Of a stretch of 62,654 nt of DNA, positions 25,224 through 33,709 are shown piece after piece. The position numbers and the translations under genes are program-made. Position 1 is the first letter of the stretch; the number at the start of each line of letters is the position of its first letter. The stretch spans positions 1-62,654 of the forward strand of contig NZ_BCRO01000058.1 in the NCBI RefSeq assembly GCF_001552635.1, read 5' to 3'. The stretch is from Actinomadura hibisca NBRC 15177 (GTDB lineage Bacteria; Actinomycetota; Actinomycetes; Streptosporangiales; Streptosporangiaceae). Below the pieces are notes generated by a model, which searched no databases, had not been told where the DNA came from, and saw only the letters and a list, made by a program, of their open reading frames with translations.

Positions 25224-25668
25224 GGAAAGCGAGCTGGCCGACCTCCTGCTGCGGGCGGCCCGGCGGATGCGCCGCCACCAGATCGACAGCCTCGCGCCGC
25301 TCGGCCTCACCCCCGCCCAGGCGCGCGCGCTGCGGGTGATCATCCGGTACGCGCCGCTGCGCATGGTGGACCTGGCGGCGCGGCTCGACATCGTGCCCCG
25401 CTCGGCGACCACGCTGGTGGACGCGCTGGAGGAGGCGGGCCTCGTCGCCCGGCGGCCTGATCCGGCCAACCGCCGGTCGTTGCTGGTCGAGCCGACCGGA
25501 GCGGGGCTGGACGCGCGCGCCCGGATGTCGGCGGTGCGGCGGGAGGCGGCGGAGGAGCTGTTCGCGCCGCTGAGCGCGGAGCAGCGCGAGACGTTGCACG
25601 GCCTGCTGGCCGTGCTGGACGACGCCGAGCCGCCGCACGACTGCCCGAAGGGCGGCCACCGGGACTGA
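25222..25668 (+). CDS. MarR-family regulator
   Basis: 148 residues with a winged helix: LTPAQARALRVI, then LRMVDLAARLDIVPRSATTLVDALEEAGLV as recognition region (residues about 48-78), then the wing DPANRRSLLVEPT. No Shine-Dalgarno sequence precedes ATG 25222, and the second arm of the candidate operator ends on it, so a leaderless transcript is likely. Its divergent partner is an ABC exporter. MarR proteins commonly repress both genes until a ligand binds. Confidence 0.88.
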   Translation: MESELADLLLRAARRMRRHQIDSLAPLGLTPAQARALRVIIRYAPLRMVDLAARLDIVPRSATTLVDALEEAGLVARRPDPANRRSLLVEPTGAGLDARARMSAVRREAAEELFAPLSAEQRETLHGLLAVLDDAEPPHDCPKGGHRD

Positions 25669-25753
25669 GCTTCTTGGGTCTGGCACTGACGATCATGCCA
25701 GCATATGGTGGCGGGGTTTTGGTCACTCGTCCCCGCACCGAGGAGTGGTCGGC

Positions 25754-28700
25754 ATGGCCCGAGAGCCCCGCCGGTTCCGACACCGATCCGTCCCCCTGAC
25801 CTCCGGCGCGGTCGCCGCCGCCGTCGTGGCCGCCCTGGTCCCGGGCGGTGCCGCGAGCGCCGCGCCGTCCCCGTCCCCCTTCCCGGCTCCGGCCCCGCAG
25901 GCGCGGCAGGCGGGCGACGGACCGTCCCGCACCGTCACGCTGGTGACCGGCGACCGGGTCACCGTCACGCCGAAGAAGAACGCCAAGCCCGGCGTCGTGG
26001 TCACCCCGGGCCCCGGCCGCCGGACCGGGTACAGCGTCACCGTCACCAAGGACAAGATCACCGTGCTGCCGGTGGACGCCGCCGGGCTCGTCGCGGCGGG
26101 CCGCCTGGACCGCCGCCTGTTCGAGGTGGACCGGCTGCTGGCCTCCGGCTACGACGACGCGAGCCGCGCCGCGCTGCCGCTGATCGTCAAAAGGCCGACC
26201 GCCGCCCTGAAGGCGGGCGCGCAGCGGGTGCGTTCGGCCGGGCCGCTGACCGCGCTGGAGGCCCCCAAGTCCGACGTCGGCCGGACGTGGAAGGCGTTCG
26301 TCGCCGACGGTTCGGCCCGCATGTGGCTGGACGGCAAGGTCAAGGCCGCGCTCGACAAGAGCGTCCCGCAGATCGGCGCGCCCGCCGCGTGGGAGAAGGG
26401 CCTCACCGGCAAGGGCGTCAAGGTCGCGGTGCTCGACACCGGCGTGGACGCCGACCACCCCGACCTCAAGGACAACCTGACCGAGTCGAGGAACTTCACG
26501 ACCGCGCCCTCGGCCGGGGACGTCTTCGGGCACGGCACGCACGTCGCGTCGATCCTGGCCGGGACGGGCGCGGCGTCCGACGGCAGGTACCGGGGCGTCG
26601 CGCCGGACGCGTCGGTCGTCAGCGGCAAGGTGATCGGCGACGACGGGGAGGGCCAGGAGTCCTGGCTGATCGACGGCATGACCTGGGCCGCCCGCGAGGC
26701 CAAGGCCAAGGTCGTCAACCTCAGCATGACCTGCTTCTGCGACTCCCCGGCCGTCGATCCGGTCGAGCAGGCGCTGAACGACCTGTCGGCCGAGACCGGC
26801 ACGTTGTTCATCGGCGCGGCCGGTGATCTGGTCTGGCCGATCCCCGGCCTGGTCGCGCTGCCCGGCGCGGCGGCCGAGGCGCTGGCCGTGAGCAGCGTGG
26901 ACGCCCAGGACCGGCCCGCCGTGTCCACGCAGGGGCCGCGCCCGTGGGACTACGCCGTCAAGCCGGAGATCATGGCGCCGGGCGTCGGGATCGTCGCCGC
27001 CCGCGCCTCGGGCAGCAACATCGGCTCGCCGGTGGACGACCGCTACACCCGCCTGTCGGGCACCTCGGCCGCCGCGCCGCACGTCGCCGGGGCCGCCGCG
27101 ATCCTCGCCCAGCAGCACCCCGGCTGGGACGGCCGCCGCATCAAGTCCACCCTGATGGCCTCGGCCAAGGAGCTGGACGGCGTGTCCATGCACGTCCAGG
27201 GCGCGGGCCGGGTGGACGTGGCCAAGGCCGTCGCCCAGCGGGTGTCGGCCTCCCCCGCCACCGTCAACGCCGACGCCAAGTGGCCCGACTCGGGCTCGGC
27301 CCCGGTCGAGCAGAAGATCACCTACGCCAACGCCGGGGACGCGCCGGTCACCCTCGACCTCGCCGTCGCGCTGGCCGACGCGCGGGGCACGCCGATCCCG
27401 GCGGGCGCCGCGCGGCTCGACCGCGCGCAGGTCACCGTCCCGGCGAACGGCACGGCGGCGGTGACGCTCACCCTCGGCGGCACGACCGGGGTCACGGCGG
27501 GCCTCTACAGCGGGAAGATCACGGCCTCGTCCGGCGGCGCGCCCGCCGTCCGCACCCTCGTCAACGCCTACGTCGAGCCGCCGACCGCGAACGTGACGCT
27601 GCCGACCTACGGCCGCGACGGCGAGCCCTCGGACCTGTTCCCCTTCATCTCGCTCCAGCGGCTGGACACCGGCGAGCGCTTCGACGTCCAGACGACCCCC
27701 GACTCGGTCGGCCACGCCCGCGTCCCCCCGGGCCGCTACCTGCTCAGCGCGCACCTGCGCACGGGCACCGCGTGGGACAGCGGCATCAAGGAGATCGTCG
27801 AGTTCACGGCGGGCGCGAACCGGCACGTCCTGGACGCCCGGCAGACCACGCCCGTGGACTTCGCCAACGACACCTCCGGCGCGACGTTCTCCAAGGCCCA
27901 GGCCATCGTCGGCTACGAGAGCGACAGGATCGCCACCTACGACTTCCACTACGCCGACCCCGGCGTGCGGATGTCGCTGAAGCCGGTCCGCGAGCCGGGC
28001 ATGACCTACAGCGTCTCGTCCCTGTGGGAGAGCAAGAGCGCGCAGGTGTTCCGCGACCACCGGTTCGCCGTCGGCGAGGTCCCGGCCGACCCGTCGCTGC
28101 GCACCCGCAAGGCGCAGATGGCGCAGGTCCGCACCACCGTCCGGTCGCAGGGCACCGGCTCCACGGGCACGATCCGCTGGGGCGGCGTCCCCGCCCTGAG
28201 CGACGTCCACACCATCACGCTGGGCGTGGAGCGCGCGTTCCCGTCCACGTTCACGCTGTTCCTCCGGGCCGATCCGAAGATCGCCTGGAGCGGCGAGCTG
28301 GACACGCCCGGCGACGCCCCGGACCACGGCGCGACGGTCTACCGCACCCCGCGCTCCTACCGGGCGGGCCCGCAGGCCGACGTGTGGAACGCGGCGGTCC
28401 TCGGCCCCAACCTGATCGCCGGGAACAACGTCCGCGACGGCGACCGGCTCTCGGTCACCTCCGCCTGCGCGGTGACCGGCGCGCTGGACGACTGCGGCTA
28501 CGACGACACCACCGAGGGCACCCTCACCCTGAGCCGCGACGGCACGCAGATCGCCGCCCAGCAGATCCGGCCGGGCTGGCAGGCCGCGTGGATGGACGCG
28601 ACGGTGCCCGCCGACGCCGCGACCTACACCCTGCACGAGAAGCTCACCCGCACCGGCCCGCCCGCCTCGGTCGCCACCGCGACCGACACGTTGTGGACGT

Positions 28701-29056
28701 TCCGGTCCGCGCGCACCACGGCCAGGCAGGCGCTGCCGCTGATGACGGTGGACCTGCTCCCGGCCGGGCTGGACGACCACAACCGGGCCGCGCGCAGCCG
28801 GACGACGGTCGTCCCGTTCTGGGTGAAGCGCAACCCGGGCGCGCCCGCCTCCGCCGTCGCCTCCAGCACGATCGAGGCGTCCTTCGACGACGGGAAGACC
28901 TGGCGGAAGCTCCGGGTGACCGGCACCGCAGGGGCCGGGGCCGTCACCGTCACGCCGCCCGCCGGGGCGGAGCACGTGTCGTTGCGCGCCTCCGCCACCG
29001 ACCGGAACGGCAACGCGGTCGTGCAGACCGTCATCCGGGCCTACACGCTGGCCTGA
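25754..29056 (+). CDS. Giant secreted S8 subtilase 2, oxyanion Asn replaced by Asp
   Basis: 1100 residues. A signal peptide (residues about 1-38, GGAASAAPS) is followed by a prodomain-like region of about 170 residues and an S8 domain with Asp228 (VAVLDTG), His260 (GHGTHVAS) and Ser438 (GTSAAAPH). The oxyanion position, normally Asn, is Asp358 in GAAGDLVWP; this is clear at the DNA level (GGT GAT CTG). The C-terminal 600 residues are beta-rich and resemble those of subtilase 1. ATG 25754 lies 8 bp after AGGAG. Activity may be reduced or specialised. A strong terminator follows. Confidence 0.9.
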   Translation: MAREPRRFRHRSVPLTSGAVAAAVVAALVPGGAASAAPSPSPFPAPAPQARQAGDGPSRTVTLVTGDRVTVTPKKNAKPGVVVTPGPGRRTGYSVTVTKDKITVLPVDAAGLVAAGRLDRRLFEVDRLLASGYDDASRAALPLIVKRPTAALKAGAQRVRSAGPLTALEAPKSDVGRTWKAFVADGSARMWLDGKVKAALDKSVPQIGAPAAWEKGLTGKGVKVAVLDTGVDADHPDLKDNLTESRNFTTAPSAGDVFGHGTHVASILAGTGAASDGRYRGVAPDASVVSGKVIGDDGEGQESWLIDGMTWAAREAKAKVVNLSMTCFCDSPAVDPVEQALNDLSAETGTLFIGAAGDLVWPIPGLVALPGAAAEALAVSSVDAQDRPAVSTQGPRPWDYAVKPEIMAPGVGIVAARASGSNIGSPVDDRYTRLSGTSAAAPHVAGAAAILAQQHPGWDGRRIKSTLMASAKELDGVSMHVQGAGRVDVAKAVAQRVSASPATVNADAKWPDSGSAPVEQKITYANAGDAPVTLDLAVALADARGTPIPAGAARLDRAQVTVPANGTAAVTLTLGGTTGVTAGLYSGKITASSGGAPAVRTLVNAYVEPPTANVTLPTYGRDGEPSDLFPFISLQRLDTGERFDVQTTPDSVGHARVPPGRYLLSAHLRTGTAWDSGIKEIVEFTAGANRHVLDARQTTPVDFANDTSGATFSKAQAIVGYESDRIATYDFHYADPGVRMSLKPVREPGMTYSVSSLWESKSAQVFRDHRFAVGEVPADPSLRTRKAQMAQVRTTVRSQGTGSTGTIRWGGVPALSDVHTITLGVERAFPSTFTLFLRADPKIAWSGELDTPGDAPDHGATVYRTPRSYRAGPQADVWNAAVLGPNLIAGNNVRDGDRLSVTSACAVTGALDDCGYDDTTEGTLTLSRDGTQIAAQQIRPGWQAAWMDATVPADAATYTLHEKLTRTGPPASVATATDTLWTFRSARTTARQALPLMTVDLLPAGLDDHNRAARSRTTVVPFWVKRNPGAPASAVASSTIEASFDDGKTWRKLRVTGTAGAGAVTVTPPAGAEHVSLRASATDRNGNAVVQTVIRAYTLA

Positions 29057-29065
29057 CATGACGGA

Positions 29066-29097
29066 AGGGCCGGTGCCGCGAACGCGGCACCGGCCCT
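29066..29097. terminator. Bidirectional terminator between subtilase 2 and MFS pump 1
   Basis: A 15-bp perfect stem, AGGGCCGGTGCCGCG (29066-29080) and CGCGGCACCGGCCCT (29083-29097), lies in the 58-bp gap of two convergent genes. Confidence 0.87.
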
Positions 29098-29114
29098 CTG
29101 GCATTTCCGAACGA

Positions 29115-30716
29115 TCAGTCGGACAGGGCCCCGGCGGGCTCGGCCTGCTTCACCGCCGCGCCCTTGTCATCGTCCTTGTCGGCGGGCAGGTCGAGGCTGT
29201 CGCGCAGCGTCACCGGCTTGAGGGCCAGCGCCGCGATGATCCCCACGATCGCGATGGCCGCCGACACCAGGAAGATGTGGCCGGTGGCGTCGCCGTAGGC
29301 GGCGCGCACGATCTCCTGGATCGGGCCCGGCAGCGACGTGACGTCCAGCGAGCCGCCCGCGCCGCCCGACTTCGACGCCGGGACGCCCAGCTTGGCGAGG
29401 CCGGAGGCGATGTTGGCGGCGACCTGGTTGGCCAGGATCGCGCCCAGCACCGACACGCCGATCGTGCCGCCCAGCGAGCGGAAGAACGTCACCGCGCCGC
29501 TCGCCGCGCCGATCTCGCGCAGCGGCACCGAGTTCTGCACCACCAGCACCAGGTTCTGCATCGACATGCCGACGCCCGCGCCGACCAGGAACATCCCGAA
29601 CCCGATCAGGTACAACGAGGTCGCGTGGTCCATGGTGGACAACACCGCGAACCCGGCCGTCAGCACGATCGTCCCGGCCACGATGTAGCCCTTGACCTTG
29701 CCGGTCTTGGTGGTGAGCCGCCCGGCGACCGTGGAGGCCGCGAACACGCCCACCATCATCGGGATGGTCAGCAGGCCCGCCTCGGTCGGGCTGTAGCCCC
29801 GGCCGATCTGGAAGTACTGGCCGAGGAACACCGCGCCGCCGAACATCGCCATGCCGACCGCGAGGCTCGCCACGATCGCGAGCGCGGTGTTGCGGCGCGC
29901 GATGACGTCCAGCGGGACGACGGGCTCGGCCACCCGCGACTCCACCCATACCGCCAGAGCGAGGATCGCCACGCCCGCGCCGACCATGGCGGCGGTCTGC
30001 CAGGAGAGCCAGCCGAAGTTCTTGTCCACGAAGGTGACCCAGATCAGCAGGGTGCTGACGCCCACCGCGATCAGCGTGGCGCCCCAGTAGTCGATCCTGG
30101 CGTCGGGGCGGCGCACCACCGGCAGGTGCAGGGTCTTCTGGAGCAGCACGAACGCGACGGCCGCGAACGGCACGCCGACGAAGAAGCACCAGCGCCAGCC
30201 GAGCCACGAGGTGTCCACGATGAGGCCGCCGAGCAGCGGGCCGCCCACGGTGGCCAGCGCCATGACGCCGCCCAGGATGCCGAAGTAGCGGCCCCGGTCG
30301 CGCGGGCTGATCATCGCGGCGATGACGATCTGCACCAGGATCTGCAGCCCGCCCATGCCGAGGCCCTGGAAGGCGCGGGCGGCGATGAGCTGCGCGGTGT
30401 CCTGGGCGAAGCCGGAGATCAGCGAGCCCAGCGTGAAGATCACGATGGCCGCCTGGACCAGCGTCTTCTTGTTGTACAGGTCGGCGAGCTTGCCCCAGAT
30501 CGGGGTGGTCGCGGTGGACACCAGCAGGGTCGCGGTGACCACCCAGGTGTACTGCGACTGGGTGCCGTGCAGCGCGCCGATGATCTGGGGCAGCGCGGTG
30601 GAGACCACGGTGGCGCTGAGCATCGCCACGAACAGGGCCAGCAGGAGGCCGCTCAGGGCCTCCAGGATCTCGCGCCGCGACATCGGCGGCGCGGCGGTGG
30701 ACGGTTCTGCGCTCAA
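29115..30716 (-). CDS. MFS efflux pump 1 (DHA2, 14-helix type)
   Basis: 533 residues with about 14 membrane helices. Motifs of the EmrB/QacA branch are visible: LSATVVSTALPQI in helix 1, GKLADLYNKK (motif A) near residue 80, RAFQGLGMGG near 118 and the helix-5 motif GGVMALATVGGPLLGG. The C-terminus is a long charged tail. The start is TTG 30716, because GGGAGG lies 7 bp upstream; the ATG overlapping that site is out of frame. It is divergent from a TetR gene and twin palindromes lie between them. The substrate is not readable. Confidence 0.88.
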   Translation of the reverse strand: MSAEPSTAAPPMSRREILEALSGLLLALFVAMLSATVVSTALPQIIGALHGTQSQYTWVVTATLLVSTATTPIWGKLADLYNKKTLVQAAIVIFTLGSLISGFAQDTAQLIAARAFQGLGMGGLQILVQIVIAAMISPRDRGRYFGILGGVMALATVGGPLLGGLIVDTSWLGWRWCFFVGVPFAAVAFVLLQKTLHLPVVRRPDARIDYWGATLIAVGVSTLLIWVTFVDKNFGWLSWQTAAMVGAGVAILALAVWVESRVAEPVVPLDVIARRNTALAIVASLAVGMAMFGGAVFLGQYFQIGRGYSPTEAGLLTIPMMVGVFAASTVAGRLTTKTGKVKGYIVAGTIVLTAGFAVLSTMDHATSLYLIGFGMFLVGAGVGMSMQNLVLVVQNSVPLREIGAASGAVTFFRSLGGTIGVSVLGAILANQVAANIASGLAKLGVPASKSGGAGGSLDVTSLPGPIQEIVRAAYGDATGHIFLVSAAIAIVGIIAALALKPVTLRDSLDLPADKDDDKGAAVKQAEPAGALSD

Positions 30717-30779
30717 CGCATGGCCTCCCGGGGAGCGGTGGTGGGTGGGGACGACGGTCTCAACGACCGGCCGCCGCAT

Positions 30780-30807
30780 ATTATGCCCAGTGGGAAAAAT
30801 TTCCCAA
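30780..30807 (-). promoter_or_regulatory. Promoter of MFS pump 1
   Basis: On the minus strand TTGGGA (30807-30802) and CATAAT (30785-30780) are separated by 16 bp, a good match to a housekeeping promoter. The first TetR palindrome covers the -35 and spacer, so bound repressor would block polymerase. Confidence 0.6.
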
Positions 30808-30820
30808 TGAGAAAATTTTC
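30792..30820. promoter_or_regulatory. Twin TetR operator candidates
   Basis: GGGAAA-AA-TTTCCC (30792-30805) and GAAAATTTTC (30811-30820) are near-perfect and perfect palindromes centred 17 bp apart, in an otherwise GC-rich genome. They sit between the divergent MFS and TetR genes. Two adjacent sites fit cooperative binding of two TetR dimers. Confidence 0.7.
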
Positions 30821-30843
30821 CGCCCCGATAGGCTGGACCCACC

Positions 30844-31467
30844 ATGGCGAGCACGACGGAGAGCACGACCGGGCCCGCGGCCGAACCCGCGCCGGGCCTG
30901 CGCGAGCGCAAGAAGGCCGCCACGCGCCGGGCACTGCACGAGGCCGCGCTGCGGCTGACGATCGAGCACGGCCTCGACCACGTCACCGTCGAGGCGATCG
31001 CCGACGCGGCCGGGGTGTCGCGGCGCACCTTCTCCAACTACTTCGACGGCAAGGAGGACGCGCTCCTGTACGGCGACGACGAGCGGATGCGCCAGCTCCT
31101 GGCCGCGTTCACCGCCCGTCCCGCCGCCGAGCCCGCCTGGGCGGCGCTGCGCGGAGCCGTGCACGAGATGTTCGCCGAGCACGACTTCGACCCCAACCGC
31201 GCCGTCCGCACCCGGCTGGCCAAGCGGCACGCCTCGTTGCTGGAGCGCCAGCTCGCCCGCTTCGCCGAGCTGGAGCGCGACCTCGCCGAGCGGATCGCCC
31301 GGCGCGAGGGCCGTGACCCCGACGACCTGCGCTCGCGCGTGCTGGCCGCGTCGTTCCTGCTGTCGTTGCGGCTGGGCTCGCTCCGCTGGGTCGAGGAGCA
31401 GCAGGCCCGGACGCTGGCCGAGTGCGTGGACGCGACGATGGACGAGATCGCGCGTCCCTTCGACTGA
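30844..31467 (+). CDS. TetR regulator of MFS pump 1
   Basis: 207 residues. The helix-turn-helix reads LRERKKAATRRALHEAALRL followed by TVEAIADAAGVSRRTFSNYF. The C-terminal part is a helical ligand domain. There is no strong ribosome binding site before ATG 30844 and the candidate -10 (TAGGCT) is very close, so a leaderless message is possible. It is divergent from MFS pump 1 with twin palindromes between. It is convergent with a second TetR gene, only 10 bp apart. Confidence 0.87.
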   Translation: MASTTESTTGPAAEPAPGLRERKKAATRRALHEAALRLTIEHGLDHVTVEAIADAAGVSRRTFSNYFDGKEDALLYGDDERMRQLLAAFTARPAAEPAWAALRGAVHEMFAEHDFDPNRAVRTRLAKRHASLLERQLARFAELERDLAERIARREGRDPDDLRSRVLAASFLLSLRLGSLRWVEEQQARTLAECVDATMDEIARPFD

Positions 31468-31477
31468 CCGCCGCCGG

Positions 31478-32152
31478 CTAGGGCAGCAGCCCGGCCACGA
31501 CCGCCCGCAACCCCTCCTCGTAGGAGTCCTCGGCGGTGATCTCCACCCAGCGTCCCGCCAGCCCGGCGAGCCGCGGGTAGGCGTCGCCGTCCAGCCCGGC
31601 GAACACGCGCTCCCGGTAGGTGGGCTCGCCCGCGCGCTCGGCGCGACGGCGCTCCCCGGCGGCCCGGACCGTCAGCTCCCCGGCGGTGTAGAACCAGATC
31701 GTCCGGTAGGCGCGCACCGCCCGCTCGGGCGTCAGGCCGCAGGCCACCGCCGCGTCCACGATGGTCTCGGCGAACCAGAGCCCGACCGGCGCGAGCAGGT
31801 CGTCGGCGGTGATCATCTCGACGGCGCGCGGCCGGGCCGCCAGCAGGTCGTGCATCGCGCGGGCCGCGACGACGATCCGCTCGCGCGGGTCGCCGGGCAG
31901 CTCGGGCAGCTCCGCCCCGGCGGCGTAGTCCGCCAGCAGCAGGAGCATCAGCTCCTCCTTGTCGCGCACGTGGTGGTACAGCGCCATCGGCGTGATCTCA
32001 AGCTCCCTGGCGAGCCGCCGCATCGTGAGCCGGTCGCCGCCCTCCTCGTCCATGACGCGCCGCGCGACCTGCACGATCTCGGCTCGGGAGACGCGGGGCG
32101 GGCGGCCCTTGCGGGGCGCGGGAGAAGGCGGCACGTCCCCATCATCGCGCAT
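31478..32152 (-). CDS. TetR regulator of MFS pump 2
   Basis: 224 residues. The N-terminal DNA-binding region reads RVSRAEIVQVARRVMDEEG and LTMRRLARELEITPMALYHH, the TetR/AcrR pattern followed by the VRDKEELMLLL helix typical of TetR(tetracycline-type) proteins. ATG 32152 has AGGGG upstream. It is divergent from the second MFS pump; only 42 bp lie between the start codons, and a TATACATGTATA palindrome overlaps the pump's start. Confidence 0.87.
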   Translation of the reverse strand: MRDDGDVPPSPAPRKGRPPRVSRAEIVQVARRVMDEEGGDRLTMRRLARELEITPMALYHHVRDKEELMLLLLADYAAGAELPELPGDPRERIVVAARAMHDLLAARPRAVEMITADDLLAPVGLWFAETIVDAAVACGLTPERAVRAYRTIWFYTAGELTVRAAGERRRAERAGEPTYRERVFAGLDGDAYPRLAGLAGRWVEITAEDSYEEGLRAVVAGLLP

Positions 32153-32184
32153 CGGCCCCTGGACACGGCCGGGGGCCGGAGCTA

Positions 32185-32205
32185 TTTTCTATACATGTAT
32201 AAAAA
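32185..32205. promoter_or_regulatory. Operator candidate centred on the start codon of MFS pump 2
   Basis: A perfect 12-bp palindrome TATACATGTATA (32190-32201) is flanked by TTTTC on the left and AAAA on the right, giving an imperfect 21-bp dyad. The central ATG is the predicted start codon (32195-32197). Confidence 0.7.
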
Positions 32206-33631
32206 CAGAGCGGGGCGGCCCGGGGCCGTCCTCGCGGCGGTGGCCGTGGCCCAGTTCACCGTCGCCCTCGACATGTCCGTGGTGAACGTCGCGCTGCCCT
32301 CGATCCGCGCCGCCCTCGGCTTCACCCCCGTCGACCTCGCCTGGGTCGTGCACGTCTACGCGCTGACCTTCGGCGGTTTCCTGCTGCTGGGCGGCCGGGC
32401 CGGGGACCTGTTCGGACGGCGGCGGCTGTTCGCGGGCGGGCTCGCGGTGTTCGGCCTCGCGTCCCTGGTGGGCGGCCTGGCGCAGGCCCCCTGGCAGCTC
32501 GTCGCCGCCCGCGCCGTCCAGGGCGTCGCCGCCGCCGCGCTCGCCCCGGCCGGGCTGGCGATGCTGACCACCACGTTCACCGAGGGCCGGGCGCGCGTCC
32601 GGGCGCTCGGCGTCTGGAGCGGGGTGAACGCGGTGGGCGGCGCGACCGGCGTGCTGGCGGGCGGCCTGCTGACCGAGTACGCGGGCTGGCGCTGGGTGAT
32701 GCTGGTCAACGTCCCGATCATCGTGGGCGCGCTCGCGCTGACCGCATCCGGCGTGCCCGCCGAGCCGCGCGCCGAGCGCCGCGACCGGCTCGACGTGCTG
32801 GGCGCGCTGCTGGCCACGGCCGGGACGGGCCTGCTGGTGTACGGCGTGGTGCGCACCGACGAGAACGGCTGGACGTCGGCGGCGACCCTCGGCACGCTCG
32901 CGGCGGCGGCCGTCCTGCTGGCCGGATTCGGGTTCGCCGAGACCCGGACGGCCGCGCCGCTGCTGCGGCTGGGCCTGCTGCGGAGCCGCTGGGTGACGGG
33001 CGCGAACACGTTCGTGTTCCTGGCGGCGGCGGGCCAGTTCGCGGCGTTCTACTTCGTCTCCCTGTACATGCAGCAGGTGCTGGGCATGGGCGCGGCGGCG
33101 ACGGGCGCGGCGTTCCTGCCGTTCTCGGCGGGCGCGGTGGTCGGGACGCTGATCGGCACGCGGATCGCGGGCCTGCGCACGCCCCGCGCCGCGCTCGTGC
33201 CGGGCGCGCTGCTGGCGGCGGCGGGCATGGGGTGGTTCGCGCTGATCAGCCCGTCGGGGAGCTTCCTGGCCGACGTGCTGGGCCCGTCGGTGGTCGGCAG
33301 CGTCGGCGTGGGCATGTGCCTGGGGCCGGTGGCCGTCGCCGCGACCGTGGGCGTGGCGGCGCGCGAGGCCGGGATGGCGTCGGGCGTGCTCAACAGCGCC
33401 CGCCAGCTCGGCGGCTGCGTGGGCCTGGCGGCCCTGGTCACCTTCGCCGCAGCGCACACCGGCACCCGCACCGGACCCGCCGCGCTGAACGACGGCTACT
33501 CCGCCGCGCTCCTGGTCACCGGCGCGTTGTTCCTGGCCGCCGCCCTCGTCGCCGTCTTCGTCCTGCCGTCCCACCGGTCCGAGGCCCCCGCGTCGGCCGA
33601 CCCCGCGCCCCTCCCCGCCGAAACCGTCTGA
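32195..33631 (+). CDS. MFS efflux pump 2 (DHA2-like)
   Basis: 478 residues, about 14 membrane helices. Helix 1 carries VALDMSVVNVALPSI, motif A is GGRAGDLFGRRR near residue 66, and motif C-like GVNAVGGATGVLAGGLL is near 145. The only plausible start is ATG 32195; GGAG lies 13 bp upstream, rather far, and the start codon is the centre of a palindrome, so a leaderless transcript is possible. It is paired divergently with a TetR gene. Together with pump 1 and its regulator it forms two back-to-back efflux modules. Confidence 0.87.
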   Translation: MYKNRAGRPGAVLAAVAVAQFTVALDMSVVNVALPSIRAALGFTPVDLAWVVHVYALTFGGFLLLGGRAGDLFGRRRLFAGGLAVFGLASLVGGLAQAPWQLVAARAVQGVAAAALAPAGLAMLTTTFTEGRARVRALGVWSGVNAVGGATGVLAGGLLTEYAGWRWVMLVNVPIIVGALALTASGVPAEPRAERRDRLDVLGALLATAGTGLLVYGVVRTDENGWTSAATLGTLAAAAVLLAGFGFAETRTAAPLLRLGLLRSRWVTGANTFVFLAAAGQFAAFYFVSLYMQQVLGMGAAATGAAFLPFSAGAVVGTLIGTRIAGLRTPRAALVPGALLAAAGMGWFALISPSGSFLADVLGPSVVGSVGVGMCLGPVAVAATVGVAAREAGMASGVLNSARQLGGCVGLAALVTFAAAHTGTRTGPAALNDGYSAALLVTGALFLAAALVAVFVLPSHRSEAPASADPAPLPAETV

Positions 33632-33658
33632 CCAGCACGTCCGGAAAGGAACCACCAT

Positions 33659-33703
33659 CCGGGGGCGGCGCGGCACCCGCCTGGAGCGCCGCGCCGCCCC
33701 CGG
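33659..33703. terminator. Bidirectional terminator, MFS pump 2 / sugar ABC operon
   Basis: A 16-bp perfect stem, CCGGGGGCGGCGCGGC (33659-33674) and GCCGCGCCGCCCCCGG (33688-33703), with a 13-nt loop, separates convergent genes. Confidence 0.87.
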
Positions 33704-33709
33704 TACCGG

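Noticed and set aside
25340..29104. A 1254-codon open frame antisense to subtilase 2
   Set aside because: Low-complexity Arg/Gly/Val translation with no motif; the plus-strand subtilase has a full triad, signal peptide and ribosome binding site.
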